Source: CAYUUR01 sp052034685
GTDB lineage: Bacteria; Patescibacteriota; Saccharimonadia; Saccharimonadales; CAYUUR01
Direction of reading: 5' to 3'
Assembly: GCA_052034685.1 (NCBI GenBank)
Contig: JBPOIH010000007.1
Span: 62,001-126,000, forward strand
Length of the DNA stretch: 64,000 nucleotides
Shown: one piece after another, positions 32,935 to 42,117 of the stretch
Numbering within the stretch: the first letter of the stretch is position 1
Layout: the number at the start of each line of letters is the position of its first letter
Made by a program: the position numbers and the translations under genes
The notes under the pieces: model-generated
Database searches by the model: none
Told to the model about the DNA's origin: nothing
What the model saw: the letters and a program-made list of their open reading frames with translations, nothing else

Positions 32935-33489
32935 TTATTGCGCTGGTTCGCCAACACTGATGAGCTGGATATCAAACACCAGGTCAGAGTTTGGTGGAAT
33001 GTTTGCTGCGGGCGACTGCTCACCGTAGGCCTGTGCTGCAGGAATGAGTAAACGACGCGTACCGCCCGCCTTCATACCCGGGACACCTTCTTGCCAGCCT
33101 ACGATAACCCCTGATAGCGGAAATGTAGCGGGCTGACCACTGTCGAGCGAACTCTGGAAGATCGTTCCATCTTTAGCGAGTGCTCCGGTGTAATGCGCCG
33201 TAACGGTATCGCCTTTTTTGACTTCTGTACCCGTTCCAACAGTGATGTCAGTAATTACAAGCTTGTCGACTTGCTCTACCGGCGTAAAGCCTTCTAGTTT
33301 TGTACCTTCCAATGAACCCTCCTTTGGTGTTGTTTGTTCTTCTACTGGTTTATCCTCAGTCGCTACTGACTGCTGACTGTCATCCTTCGTAAGAATACTG
33401 TATAAGATCGCCCCACTGGTCCCTACAGAAGTCAATAAAAAGATAACAGCGATAACTAAAGTAAATGCACGTTGACTTCTCGTAGCCAT
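32935..33489 (-). CDS. Membrane-anchored FKBP-type peptidyl-prolyl isomerase
   Basis: About 184 aa from ATG 33489 (GGAGGAAAT immediately upstream). N-terminal TM (AFTLVIAVIFLLTSVGTSGAIL), an acidic/Thr linker, then a complete FKBP domain: VKKGDTVTAHYTGALAKDG, IFQSSLDSGQPATFPL, VIVGWQEGVPGMKAGGTRRLLIP, AYGEQSPAANIPPNSDLVFDIQL. It catalyses proline isomerisation in exported proteins. Confidence 0.93.
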   Translation of the reverse strand: MATRSQRAFTLVIAVIFLLTSVGTSGAILYSILTKDDSQQSVATEDKPVEEQTTPKEGSLEGTKLEGFTPVEQVDKLVITDITVGTGTEVKKGDTVTAHYTGALAKDGTIFQSSLDSGQPATFPLSGVIVGWQEGVPGMKAGGTRRLLIPAAQAYGEQSPAANIPPNSDLVFDIQLISVGEPAQ

Positions 33490-33541
33490 ATTTCCTCCAT
33501 TTGCCGTTGTAGTATACCGCAAAACGACACGCGAGGAACCA

Positions 33542-33570
33542 TTGACAATTTACGAATTTGGTTCATGATA
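33542..33570 (+). promoter_or_regulatory. Promoter of the 84-aa membrane protein gene
   Basis: Consensus TTGACA (33542-33547) with ATGATA 17 nt later, or GATAAT 19 nt later; the start codon at 33576 follows within a few nt. Confidence 0.4.
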
Positions 33571-33575
33571 ATCAC

Positions 33576-33830
33576 ATGCCAGAAACTCACAAAAGAACAA
33601 CCGCCAACTACTTATTCGGTGCTAGCTGTTTAGCGACCTTTGCGCTTGGTTGCGGGCTTTACATCGACGGCGCGGCAGATTTACTGCAAACGGAACTAGC
33701 TAATCATGGAGAAACCCTACAGATATCAAGCTCAGTACCCGATGTAGACTCAGGTATTGCGCTTCAGCTATCCGGCGGCCTCATCCTTGCAGTCACAGGT
33801 TTAGCATCACTCTGTCGTATCGAAGGCTAG
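33576..33830 (+). CDS. Small two-TM protein, unknown
   Basis: 84 aa from ATG 33576. Two hydrophobic helices (NYLFGASCLATFALGCGLYI and GIALQLSGGLILAVTGLASL) with a ~30-residue polar loop between. No family recognised. Its stop overlaps the ABC-exporter stop by 4 nt on the opposite strand. Divergent from the FKBP gene. Confidence 0.5.
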   Translation: MPETHKRTTANYLFGASCLATFALGCGLYIDGAADLLQTELANHGETLQISSSVPDVDSGIALQLSGGLILAVTGLASLCRIEG

Positions 33831-35602
33831 TCTGCGATATCGAATGACTGTAGTTTCTTTTTGACTTGTTCAGTCTTTTTGCCGTGTTGCAGCGCAAGCA
33901 ACTGAGCATAGATACCGTCTGACTTGGCAAGTACCCCAGGAGAACCGACCTCGTCAATAGTACCGCCACGTAGCGTAACAATCATGTCGACGTTCTGGAT
34001 GGTACTGAGCCGATGAGCAATAATCAACGTCGTTCGGCCTTTCATGAGACGTTCGAGGGCTTCTTGAACCATCTGTTCACTTTTACTATCTAAACTGCTG
34101 GTTGCTTCGTCCAGAATAAGAATTGGCGCGTCCTTAAGCAGGGCGCGAGCGATAGCAATACGCTGTTTCTGCCCGCCACTCAGTTTTAAACCACGTTCAC
34201 CTATCTCTGTATCATAGCCGTGCTCAAGTTTACTGATGAACTCATGGGCGTTCGCAGCCTTGGCAGCAGCAATAATCGCAGCGTCATCGGTTTTTTCTTG
34301 GGCATATCCAATGTTTTCCTTAATCGTTCCACTAAATAAAGCAGGGTCCTGAAAAACGACGCCGATATTGTGTCGCAAACTTTTTTGCGTAACCTCGCTG
34401 ATATTTTGACCGTCAATCATAATCGATCCCGTTTGAGGCTCATACAGACGAAGCAGCAGATTGGTTAGTGTTGTCTTTCCTTCGCCACTCTCACCAACGA
34501 GTGCGATCTTTGTATCAGGCATTATTTCAAGTGAAATTTCTCGGAGGATAGTATGTTTGTCGTCATACCCGAAGGCCACATCCTGAAAGGTAATGGCTCC
34601 GCGAGTTACCCTCAACTGGCGAGCGCCTGGCTTGTCCAGAATATCAGGGGTTACATTCATGACTTCAAAATAATCACGACTATCAGCCACTGCACGTTGC
34701 ACGCTCTCAACCAAGAAGCTGATAGTAAATATCGGGATTCTTATCTGTTGCGCTAAAAGAATCAACGCTACGGCATCACCTGCAGTTAATTGACCGTTCA
34801 CGGCCTGCGTGAAGATGAATATGTATACTCCAAAAAAAATCACGTTCAATGCCAAGCGACGCCGAACATCTCGTTCATGCCAAAAACGAGACTGAGGCTT
34901 ATTTATTGCAACGGCTTTTTGTATGTATTTCTGGAAAAACTTCAGTTCGCGACGTTCTTGCACGAAACTCTTGATTACTTTTATCTGTGTTATTGCCTCT
35001 GCAAAGCGCCCACTCGCAATGTCATAGTTCTGATTCTTATCCTTCTGATACTCTTGCCACGTGTTACTGGTACGAACAGTCATCCAAATGTAGATTGGAT
35101 ACAGCGCAAAGAGCAGGACTGCAACCTGCCAGCTATAGTACGTTACTGCAATCAAAGCAAATATCGTCGAGAAGATGAACTGCAAGAAGTTATTACTGAA
35201 CATGTTCATGAAGTTAGACAACTGCTGGACAGAACGACTAAGGCGGTTGATCAGCGCGCCGGATAACTCTTTGTCAAAATAGCTCTGAGGCAGGGTCAAG
35301 AGATGCTTATAGTAGCGTTCTGACAGTACCTTGTTGAGCTTGGCGGCCATTTGATCGCCTAAGTATCCAGATATGTTATTTAAGAAAGTTGCCGACACAT
35401 CCAGAACAAAAAGGCCTACAGCCAGCCAAATAACATAGCTCAAGCGCGCCGACGTACCTTGTCCAATCTCATCGATTGCTCGACCACTTATGATTGGCAC
35501 TAGAAGCATGGTCAAGCTTGAGATTATCGTCAAAATACCGATTGCTACATAATACGGACGCAGTTCGCGCGCATAGCCCAAAATTCTCATCACATACTTC
35601 AT
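33827..35602 (-). CDS. ABC exporter, fused permease and ATPase (MsbA/MdlB type)
   Basis: 591 aa, the classical half-transporter length. Six TM helices in residues ~1-310, coupling to an ATPase with Walker A GESGEGKTTLTN (~370), Q-loop VVFQDPALFSG, signature LSGGQKQRIAIARALL, Walker B ILILDEATSS and H-loop IIAHRLST. It would act as a homodimer exporting lipids, peptides or drugs; substrate unknown. No partner ABC gene beside it. Confidence 0.92.
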   Translation of the reverse strand: MKYVMRILGYARELRPYYVAIGILTIISSLTMLLVPIISGRAIDEIGQGTSARLSYVIWLAVGLFVLDVSATFLNNISGYLGDQMAAKLNKVLSERYYKHLLTLPQSYFDKELSGALINRLSRSVQQLSNFMNMFSNNFLQFIFSTIFALIAVTYYSWQVAVLLFALYPIYIWMTVRTSNTWQEYQKDKNQNYDIASGRFAEAITQIKVIKSFVQERRELKFFQKYIQKAVAINKPQSRFWHERDVRRRLALNVIFFGVYIFIFTQAVNGQLTAGDAVALILLAQQIRIPIFTISFLVESVQRAVADSRDYFEVMNVTPDILDKPGARQLRVTRGAITFQDVAFGYDDKHTILREISLEIMPDTKIALVGESGEGKTTLTNLLLRLYEPQTGSIMIDGQNISEVTQKSLRHNIGVVFQDPALFSGTIKENIGYAQEKTDDAAIIAAAKAANAHEFISKLEHGYDTEIGERGLKLSGGQKQRIAIARALLKDAPILILDEATSSLDSKSEQMVQEALERLMKGRTTLIIAHRLSTIQNVDMIVTLRGGTIDEVGSPGVLAKSDGIYAQLLALQHGKKTEQVKKKLQSFDIAD

Positions 35603-35631
35603 TATGTATAGCTTATCGCATTACATTGATA

Positions 35632-36183
35632 TCAGCGACCGTTTTTAGAAGAAACAAGCGAATACAGTAACGCCGCGATTATAAAAAACAAACCACCGTA
35701 AAAGAATAACTCCACATAGAGTTCAGCTTTGTAGCCTTCTCCTGGGGAGGTTACAAAGTAGCGGACCACTGCTAACGAATATGCTGCCAATGAAATAATT
35801 GCCGTGGTTAGCAAGGCAATTCTGGATCGCAGTATCGCTATGACAAGTAGGGGCAATATATATAAGAACACCGCCTTACTAGCCATGCCACGTTGTGCAA
35901 ACACAATAATCGTCGCTATAGCCAGGTCCACAGCTGCAAGTATCCACGCGTAGGCCTGCAATAGCGTTTGGCTTTTAGTAGCGCGTGCCGCATACCAAAT
36001 GCCAGCTGTTGCGGCAAGCAGTAATGATGCGAGTGTCCAGCGCTGCAGGACAACGCTCGGCGGAATGAGATTCCATGCATCTGACAGAATAATTGTAACG
36101 ACAAATAACCCCACAAAAGCAAAGTGAATGCGTGCGATTGAGAGCAGACTAGACTGTAGTGGCAACGTAGCAAGTTTTTTCAT
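35632..36183 (-). CDS. Five- to six-TM membrane protein, unknown
   Basis: 183 aa. Hydrophobic helices: IHFAFVGLFVVTIIL, WTLASLLLAATAGIWYA, AYAWILAAVDLAIATIIVF, AVFLYILPLLVIAILRS, LLTTAIISLAAYSLAVV and LFFYGGLFFIIAALLYSLV. The arrangement is like the membrane-sensor half of histidine kinases, with the polypeptide ending after the last helix and no kinase domain following. It may be a truncated sensor or an independent membrane protein. Confidence 0.6.
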   Translation of the reverse strand: MKKLATLPLQSSLLSIARIHFAFVGLFVVTIILSDAWNLIPPSVVLQRWTLASLLLAATAGIWYAARATKSQTLLQAYAWILAAVDLAIATIIVFAQRGMASKAVFLYILPLLVIAILRSRIALLTTAIISLAAYSLAVVRYFVTSPGEGYKAELYVELFFYGGLFFIIAALLYSLVSSKNGR

Positions 36184-36243
36184 TACTTCACGTTGTATTC
36201 AACCATAAGCGCTATGTGATAGCAACCACAACGCAACAAATGA

Positions 36244-36891
36244 CTACTGGCTTATCGTCTGTGCGTTGGTTGGAATTTCAATAGTAACTGGCTTGTAAGT
36301 AAAGACAAGCTCACCACTGTCGCCGCCGTAGTTACCGGTTGCTTTCATGATTCGCTTGGTTGATTGGTCAATATAGACTTTGCCGTTCGTTGTATCTTGC
36401 GTAACCTCCCAGACTTCACATGTCTGAGCACCACACGCTTCTGTGCCAACATATTTTGCATTTTGTTTGAGGCTATTAATCTCATCAGCTGAATATTGGT
36501 ATGTGTTAGGGTCAAAGCCGCTCGCGCTAGTGGTATCCATTTTATAGCAGGTTGAGCCTTGGCAGGAATAGTATGCATCCTTGGTCATGATAATTCTGAT
36601 TTCTTTTCCGCTTTGTTGAGACGAAAACTCACTGTTTCCTTTGCCGTCATACTTGAGCGATGCCGTAAACGTCTTACCGTCCTTTTGACTGGTCAAGGCT
36701 GCCTCATAACTTACACCAGTCATTGCAACAGGATTAAATGCAGCGGCTGTTTGAGACTGTGTTTGTGTATCCTGTGATACAGCTGGTGCTGCTGACTTGT
36801 TATTGCTATCTTTGTTCATGGCAAGATATGCTCCGCCGCCTAGTACGACCACAGCAATAACCGCCAGTGCTATTATGATTGATTTCTTCAT
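36244..36891 (-). CDS. Anchored extracytoplasmic protein, unknown
   Basis: 215 aa. TM/signal anchor (SIIIALAVIAVVVLGGGAYLAM), Ser/Gln/Ala linker, then a beta-rich domain: ALTSQKDGKTFTASLKYDGKGN, a Cys pair (YYSCQGSTCYKMD) and a second pair (EACGAQTCEVWEV), ending with KVYIDQSTKRIMKATG. The pattern of strand repeats and 'VYIDxSTKRI' resembles LolA-like or lipoprotein-sorting-like folds, but this is a guess. Start supported by GAGGAG upstream. Confidence 0.65.
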   Translation of the reverse strand: MKKSIIIALAVIAVVVLGGGAYLAMNKDSNNKSAAPAVSQDTQTQSQTAAAFNPVAMTGVSYEAALTSQKDGKTFTASLKYDGKGNSEFSSQQSGKEIRIIMTKDAYYSCQGSTCYKMDTTSASGFDPNTYQYSADEINSLKQNAKYVGTEACGAQTCEVWEVTQDTTNGKVYIDQSTKRIMKATGNYGGDSGELVFTYKPVTIEIPTNAQTISQ

Positions 36892-36944
36892 CTCATCTCT
36901 CCTCGTTATAACCCTATCCTACGCCACTGCTGAATAAGATTCAA

Positions 36945-37628
36945 TCAGTCGCGGGCAAAGGGCGAGAAGTTCGTATTGCGGTCATAGACGTCGGCGCCTT
37001 CTGCTTTCTTGAGATACCCAACAACGACGTACGTAACTGGCGTACACACTATTTCTACTGCAATTTTAATACCATACACTGTGGCAACGAGCCGTAAAAG
37101 TTCGCTACTTGTCAGCATGCCACCAAATGCAATTACACTAAAGACGATCGTATCTAACGCCGAACCAACGACCGTTGAAGTAATCGTTCGTAGCCATAGA
37201 AGTTTGCCAGCAGTACGCACTTTTAGCTTTGCCAGGACAAAAGAGTTCGCAAACTCACCCACAATATAGCCACAAAGACTGGCGAGAGCTATGCGCGGCA
37301 CAAAGCCAAGGATTGATTCGTATGCTGCTTGATTCTCCCACCCAGATGCCGCCGGCAATGCTTGCACCAGTAGCAACGTTACACTGAGGACGAGCAGGCT
37401 ATAAAAACCCAACCAGATAGTCCGACGTGCTCGCTTATAGCCGTACACTTCTGTCAGGACGTCACCAATAATATATGCGAACGGGAACAAGATCGTACCG
37501 GCATCGAACAACAACGGACCTGATCCAATGAGCTTTGTAGATACAATGTTTGAGACAATCAATACCGTCACAAACATGGCGACGATTACGTCATAGTACT
37601 TGAAAGACTTGGCAGAAACGGCAGTCAT
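36945..37628 (-). CDS. Queuosine precursor transporter (YhhQ family)
   Basis: 227 aa, about six TM. Family marks: NIVSTKLIGSGPLLFDAGTILFPFAYIIGDVLTEVYGYKRARR, GYIVGEFANSFVLAKLK, and SALDTIVFSVIAF. YhhQ proteins import 7-cyano- or 7-aminomethyl-7-deazaguanine for tRNA queuosine. Its start overlaps the stop of the MacB-like permease (TAATG), so it is expressed with that ABC system. Confidence 0.9.
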   Translation of the reverse strand: MTAVSAKSFKYYDVIVAMFVTVLIVSNIVSTKLIGSGPLLFDAGTILFPFAYIIGDVLTEVYGYKRARRTIWLGFYSLLVLSVTLLLVQALPAASGWENQAAYESILGFVPRIALASLCGYIVGEFANSFVLAKLKVRTAGKLLWLRTITSTVVGSALDTIVFSVIAFGGMLTSSELLRLVATVYGIKIAVEIVCTPVTYVVVGYLKKAEGADVYDRNTNFSPFARD

Positions 37629-38917
37629 TACTCGTAACGAAGCGCTTCAATTGGATCAAGCCGCGCCGCACGACGCGCTGGCAGCGTTGCCGCTAAGAAA
37701 GCAATAGCCATAATGAGCAGAATAATCGGAAGCATCGACATGAATGGGAATGAAAAGAGCTCAAGACCGTCAAAATCCTTGAACAATGTGTCGGCAGCAA
37801 TACTACTCCCAATGCGACCTATAATGTTTGCAGCGCCAAGTGCAATAATTGCTCCCCAGAAACCAATCAGAATCGCCTCAAGACTGAACAGCAGAAAGAT
37901 CTTGCCTCGTCCCATACCGAGTGCTTTCATGAGGCCGATCTCTCTGGTCCGTTCTTGTACTGCCATGAGTAAAGTATTGACGATACCAAAGCTCGCAGCA
38001 GCGAGCGCAATACCGGCGAAGATATTCAAAAAGGTTGTAATGCCGTCAATAACGCTCGTGATAATTCCCAGCTGGTCGTCCAAAGTCGAAGCACTATATC
38101 CCTGTTCGGCTAATCGATCCTTAAGGGACTGTAGCTCTGCTTCTGGCTTCGATGCGTCAAACTTTCCAACGACATACGGGTACTGCTCACGTTGAAAATC
38201 AGGTACACCAACTGTTGCTTTGTCAAAAGCTGTCTTCATGAACGCGTCGTTTACATTCGCAGCGTTGCCTTGTATGAGTGTTTTTTCCTGAACACCAACA
38301 ATCGTAACAGGCACAGTGAATGGGCTGCCCTGACTATCTTTGAAGCCCATTTCTATGGTCTCGCCAACCGCATCTTGGTCATCACTAAAGTTAAGGATCG
38401 ACACAAATGATGGCGGGAGTGTAACTTCGTGTTTGTCAGAATTGTTCTGAACGAGTCGCCCCGCACGAAGAGGTTGGTTCAAGCCATCAACGGCCTGACC
38501 CACGGTAACCTGAAACTTCTTTGCACCATCACGGGTAAGATAGTCAGGCACGACAGGATAAAATAACTGCACGCTCTTGATTCCTTCTGTTGCCTCAATC
38601 TTTGCAACATCTACAGAACTCAGTGTTGGTGGATTAGTAAAGTCTGCGCTGGCCTGTTTCTTGCTTGGGTCATATTCTTTAGGGTCGTCGTTACTAACTG
38701 GCCCTCCGCCCTCAGTTTTTACACTAATGATTAAGGCATCTTTTGCCCCTACTGCAGAAACTTGTTCGTCAACGTACGTTTTAAGACCCTGGCCAACACC
38801 AGTGGTGAGCATGAGAGTGAGTGCTCCCATGAAAACTGCGCCAACAGTCAGAATCGTGCGGAGCTTGCTTTTACGTAAGTTGGAGTTAGCAGTACGGATG
38901 ACATCGCGATAGTTCAT
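37628..38917 (-). CDS. MacB/FtsX-type ABC transporter permease
   Basis: 429 aa. One N-terminal TM (KLRTILTVGAVFMGALTLMLTTGVGQG), a ~230-residue extracytoplasmic MacB-like core, then three C-terminal TM helices with the FtsX signature (GIVNTLLMAVQERTREIGLMKALGMGRG; LPARRAARLDPIEALRYE). With the ATPase upstream it forms a type VII ABC mechanotransmission system. Start overlaps the ATPase stop by 4 nt (ATGA). Confidence 0.92.
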   Translation of the reverse strand: MNYRDVIRTANSNLRKSKLRTILTVGAVFMGALTLMLTTGVGQGLKTYVDEQVSAVGAKDALIISVKTEGGGPVSNDDPKEYDPSKKQASADFTNPPTLSSVDVAKIEATEGIKSVQLFYPVVPDYLTRDGAKKFQVTVGQAVDGLNQPLRAGRLVQNNSDKHEVTLPPSFVSILNFSDDQDAVGETIEMGFKDSQGSPFTVPVTIVGVQEKTLIQGNAANVNDAFMKTAFDKATVGVPDFQREQYPYVVGKFDASKPEAELQSLKDRLAEQGYSASTLDDQLGIITSVIDGITTFLNIFAGIALAAASFGIVNTLLMAVQERTREIGLMKALGMGRGKIFLLFSLEAILIGFWGAIIALGAANIIGRIGSSIAADTLFKDFDGLELFSFPFMSMLPIILLIMAIAFLAATLPARRAARLDPIEALRYE

Positions 38918-39603
38918 GACTTACCACCTTTCGCGACAATCTTGCCATCTTTGATGTGGACTTGTCGATCGCAACGTTTGGCAAGGTCTTCGTCATGTGT
39001 CACAAATATGAGCGTAATGCCTTTTTGCTTGTTGAGTTTAAAAAGCAAGTCCTCGATCTTTTGTCCGGTTGAGCTATCTAAGTTACCCGTCGGCTCATCC
39101 GCAAAGATAACTTTAGGATTGTTGACCAAAGCACGAGCGATAACGACGCGCTGCTTCTGGCCGCCGCTTAAATCCGAGGCCTTGTTCTTCACCTTATCAG
39201 CAAGATCTACCGACTTCAGCACCTCAAGTGCCTGAGCTTTACGCTTGCGCGGTGACACGCCGGCAATTTTGAGAGGCAATAGCACATTATTGAGGACAGA
39301 TTCGTCACTATTTAGGAAGAACTGCTGGAATACAAAGCCAAATTCACTGTTACGAAGTGCATCCACTTGCTTACGCTTGAGGGTGCTCGCATCTATGCCG
39401 TTTATCGTAATTGAACCTTTTGTTGGTGAATCTAATAACGCGAGAAGATGCATGAGGGTGGATTTACCGGAGCCGCTTTTGCCAATTACCGCGATAGTTT
39501 CACCTTCGTTAATTGTGAGGTCAATGCCTTTCAGCGCGGTAAACGCAGCTTCGCCTTTACCGTAGGTTTTCGATAGTTTCTTGGTCTGTAATAATGTGTT
39601 CAT
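38914..39603 (-). CDS. LolD/MacB-type ABC transporter ATPase
   Basis: 229 aa. Walker A GKSGSGKSTLMHLL, Q-loop FVFQQFFLN, signature LSGGQKQRVVIARAL, Walker B VIFADEPTGNLDS and H-loop FVTHDEDLA. The DEPTGNLD and LLALLD features are typical of the LolD/MacB/FtsE class. It powers the adjacent permease. First gene of lolD-like, macB-like, yhhQ-like. Confidence 0.93.
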   Translation of the reverse strand: MNTLLQTKKLSKTYGKGEAAFTALKGIDLTINEGETIAVIGKSGSGKSTLMHLLALLDSPTKGSITINGIDASTLKRKQVDALRNSEFGFVFQQFFLNSDESVLNNVLLPLKIAGVSPRKRKAQALEVLKSVDLADKVKNKASDLSGGQKQRVVIARALVNNPKVIFADEPTGNLDSSTGQKIEDLLFKLNKQKGITLIFVTHDEDLAKRCDRQVHIKDGKIVAKGGKS

Positions 39604-39624
39604 GTAGGTATTAGCATAGCATGG

Positions 39625-42117
39625 TTAGCTTCGCTCGACACCTTGCTCGGCAAGATTCTTGCAGACAGTATCAAGAATGCCGTTGACTTCTTCTGTTGTG
39701 AGCGTGCGCTCAAAATGGGTTAGGCGAATTCGATAGGTAGTATGTGTTTTTGCTTGTTCTTCCTTGCGGTAAATGTTGCGTGGTTCAAGACTCCATTCAT
39801 AGCCACGCTCTACGGCAAGTGGCTCAATAGTTGCAGTCAGTACTTTCGTCAAATCAGCATAGCTGAGTTCGGAAGTAAACGTCATGTCTTGCTCGGTTGA
39901 TGGAAAGCGTGACAACTGCACAAAACCGCGACTCTGCGGTGTTGCCTGCTGCAACTCATCTAGTCCAAGTTCAAAGCCAGCGCTATGAACCGGTAATTTG
40001 AAACCTTGGCGCGTTTCTGCTTTAAACTCGCCAACCACACCAATGATTTCTTTGCTGCCCGCTACACCAACCAGCGCTGATCGCGTCAGGTCAAACGGTT
40101 GCGTTACAGGATAATCAAGATCTTTTGTAATTGGTTGGTACGTGAAGGTCACGCCGAGCTGATCGCTCAAAAAATCTAAGTATTGCTTGGCCTGATAGAA
40201 AGCCGCACCAGGCAAGGTTTTTGCAGCCTTATCGGTAACCGACAGCACCATGCTTAGTACTTCAAACTCTTTTGGCACAGGTTCCTTGCCGTCACTGCTG
40301 TGGGCCTTCTGGTGGACTTTATTCATCTCATACACAGCCATGGCGTCAATGCCAGTCTTATGATTTTGATGGACCTTATCAAGCAGGCTCGGCGTCAGAC
40401 TGAGCCGGTAGTACTGCAAGTCAGGACTCAGCGCGTTGCTTAAACGGAAGGCTTCTTTAGGGTTTTGCCCTGCTTTTGTGAGCAAGTTACTGTGAACAAA
40501 GCTGTAGGTCAGCAACTCATTCGCGCCAGCCCGAGCCATGATACTTCTCAGGTTCTGCTTATAGCTAAACCGCGCGTTGTTCGGAGCTGGTGTTAGGTCG
40601 CGCAGCGGCAAGGCCTGCGGCAAATTATCGTAGCCGATCAAACGACCAACCTCTTCAACAATGTCTTCTGGGATAGCAATATCGGTCCGCCAAAACGGCG
40701 CAGTGATGGCCAACATCTCGTCCTTGCCTGAAACTTCAAACTCAACATTTGATAGGAGTGTAGCGATGCGGTTCTTTGGTAGGGCAATACCTAGACGTTC
40801 TTCTATAAATCTTGGCCCAACTTTTACTGTGCTTGGCACGGGCAACTTGGCAGACTTGTCGTACGTTTCGCCCGCTATAACGCCCTTAGCTACATCGGAA
40901 ATCATCTGGGCTGCATAGTTTAAGACATATTCATTCTGGAGCGGACTCTGGCCTTTATTAAAGCGCGTTACGGCGTCTGTAAATAACCCGTAGTGCATGC
41001 TTGTGCGTCTTATGTTGTACATGTCAAAGCTCGCGCATTCCAATATGACATTCTTAGTTGATGCGTCAACTTCTGTCTCGGCACCGCCCATTACGCCACC
41101 GACAGCAATCGGATATTGATCAGTGGCAATCATGACTGCAGGCGCTTCAAACTTAACTGTCTTGCCATTAAGTAGCTCTAGCTCATCACCCTTCTCGGCT
41201 TCACGCACTACAATAACTGGCTGTCCTGAGCTGAGTTTCTTAACCTTGTCATAATCATAGGCGTGTAGTGGCTGCGCGGTGAGAATCATGCTCAGATTAG
41301 TAACGTCGACAATGTTGTTGATTGGCTTAAGGCCAACACGAGTGAGGAAACTCTGCACGGCAATAGACGATGGCGCAACTTGCACATCAGCAATCGGCAC
41401 CATCATAAAGCGCGATACGAGGTCAGTAGCTTTGTTAACAACTGTTAACGGCAGTTTCTTGGCCGGGGCTCCGAGCTTGAGCGCATGCAAGTACCAGTCT
41501 GGTGAGCGGAACTCAATATCTTGAATCCCAGCAATCTCGCGAGCTACGCCAAGGATGCCAAAGCAATCAGGGCGATGCGTAAACATCTTGTTTTCTATAT
41601 CAATAATCACGTCGTCAAGTTGATAGACCTCACTCAAGCTTTTGCCTGGTAAGCAATCAACGTCAACTTCCATTATGCCTTCGTGGTCATCATTGATGGC
41701 TAGTTCTTTACCGCTGGCTAACATACCGTTGCTCACAACCCCGCGAATCTCTCGGGCTTCCAGGCGGAACTGATCTGTTTCCCAGGTACTCGGCACCACA
41801 TTGCCCGGTGGAATCCACGCAACCAACATACCCTCACGGACATTTGGCGCACCACAGACTACCTGTACAAGCCCGTCTGCGTCACGTTCGATATCTTTGC
41901 GTACTCCAGCATCATCGATCTTACACACATTAAGTTTGTCGGCATTGGCATGCTTCTTGATGCTCACAATCTTGGCAACTACAATGCCTTCGTATCGTTC
42001 GCCTAGTGCCACAACTTCTTCAACGGCACCAAGCTGTGCACCAATCTTTGTCACCAGCTCATCAGTCGAGCACTTGATATTAGTAAACTGCTTAATCCAA
42101 TTAATACTTACTTTCAT
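39625..42117 (-). CDS. pheT: Phenylalanyl-tRNA synthetase beta subunit
   Basis: 830 aa, full length. N-terminal tRNA-binding EMAP-like domain (VVAKIVSIKKHANADKLNVCKID; VVCGAPNVREG), the B3/B4 editing region, B5 domain, the catalytic-like core (LRSIMARAGANELLTYSF), and the C-terminal ferredoxin-fold anticodon-binding domain (SRFPSTEQDMTFT; YRIRLTHFERTLTTEEVNGIL). Start overlaps the pheS stop (ATGA). Confidence 0.97.
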   Translation of the reverse strand: MKVSINWIKQFTNIKCSTDELVTKIGAQLGAVEEVVALGERYEGIVVAKIVSIKKHANADKLNVCKIDDAGVRKDIERDADGLVQVVCGAPNVREGMLVAWIPPGNVVPSTWETDQFRLEAREIRGVVSNGMLASGKELAINDDHEGIMEVDVDCLPGKSLSEVYQLDDVIIDIENKMFTHRPDCFGILGVAREIAGIQDIEFRSPDWYLHALKLGAPAKKLPLTVVNKATDLVSRFMMVPIADVQVAPSSIAVQSFLTRVGLKPINNIVDVTNLSMILTAQPLHAYDYDKVKKLSSGQPVIVVREAEKGDELELLNGKTVKFEAPAVMIATDQYPIAVGGVMGGAETEVDASTKNVILECASFDMYNIRRTSMHYGLFTDAVTRFNKGQSPLQNEYVLNYAAQMISDVAKGVIAGETYDKSAKLPVPSTVKVGPRFIEERLGIALPKNRIATLLSNVEFEVSGKDEMLAITAPFWRTDIAIPEDIVEEVGRLIGYDNLPQALPLRDLTPAPNNARFSYKQNLRSIMARAGANELLTYSFVHSNLLTKAGQNPKEAFRLSNALSPDLQYYRLSLTPSLLDKVHQNHKTGIDAMAVYEMNKVHQKAHSSDGKEPVPKEFEVLSMVLSVTDKAAKTLPGAAFYQAKQYLDFLSDQLGVTFTYQPITKDLDYPVTQPFDLTRSALVGVAGSKEIIGVVGEFKAETRQGFKLPVHSAGFELGLDELQQATPQSRGFVQLSRFPSTEQDMTFTSELSYADLTKVLTATIEPLAVERGYEWSLEPRNIYRKEEQAKTHTTYRIRLTHFERTLTTEEVNGILDTVCKNLAEQGVERS

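Noticed and set aside
37713..38195. 160-aa open frame on the plus strand
   Set aside because: Antisense to the MacB-like permease; low-complexity Ser/Pro/Ile translation.
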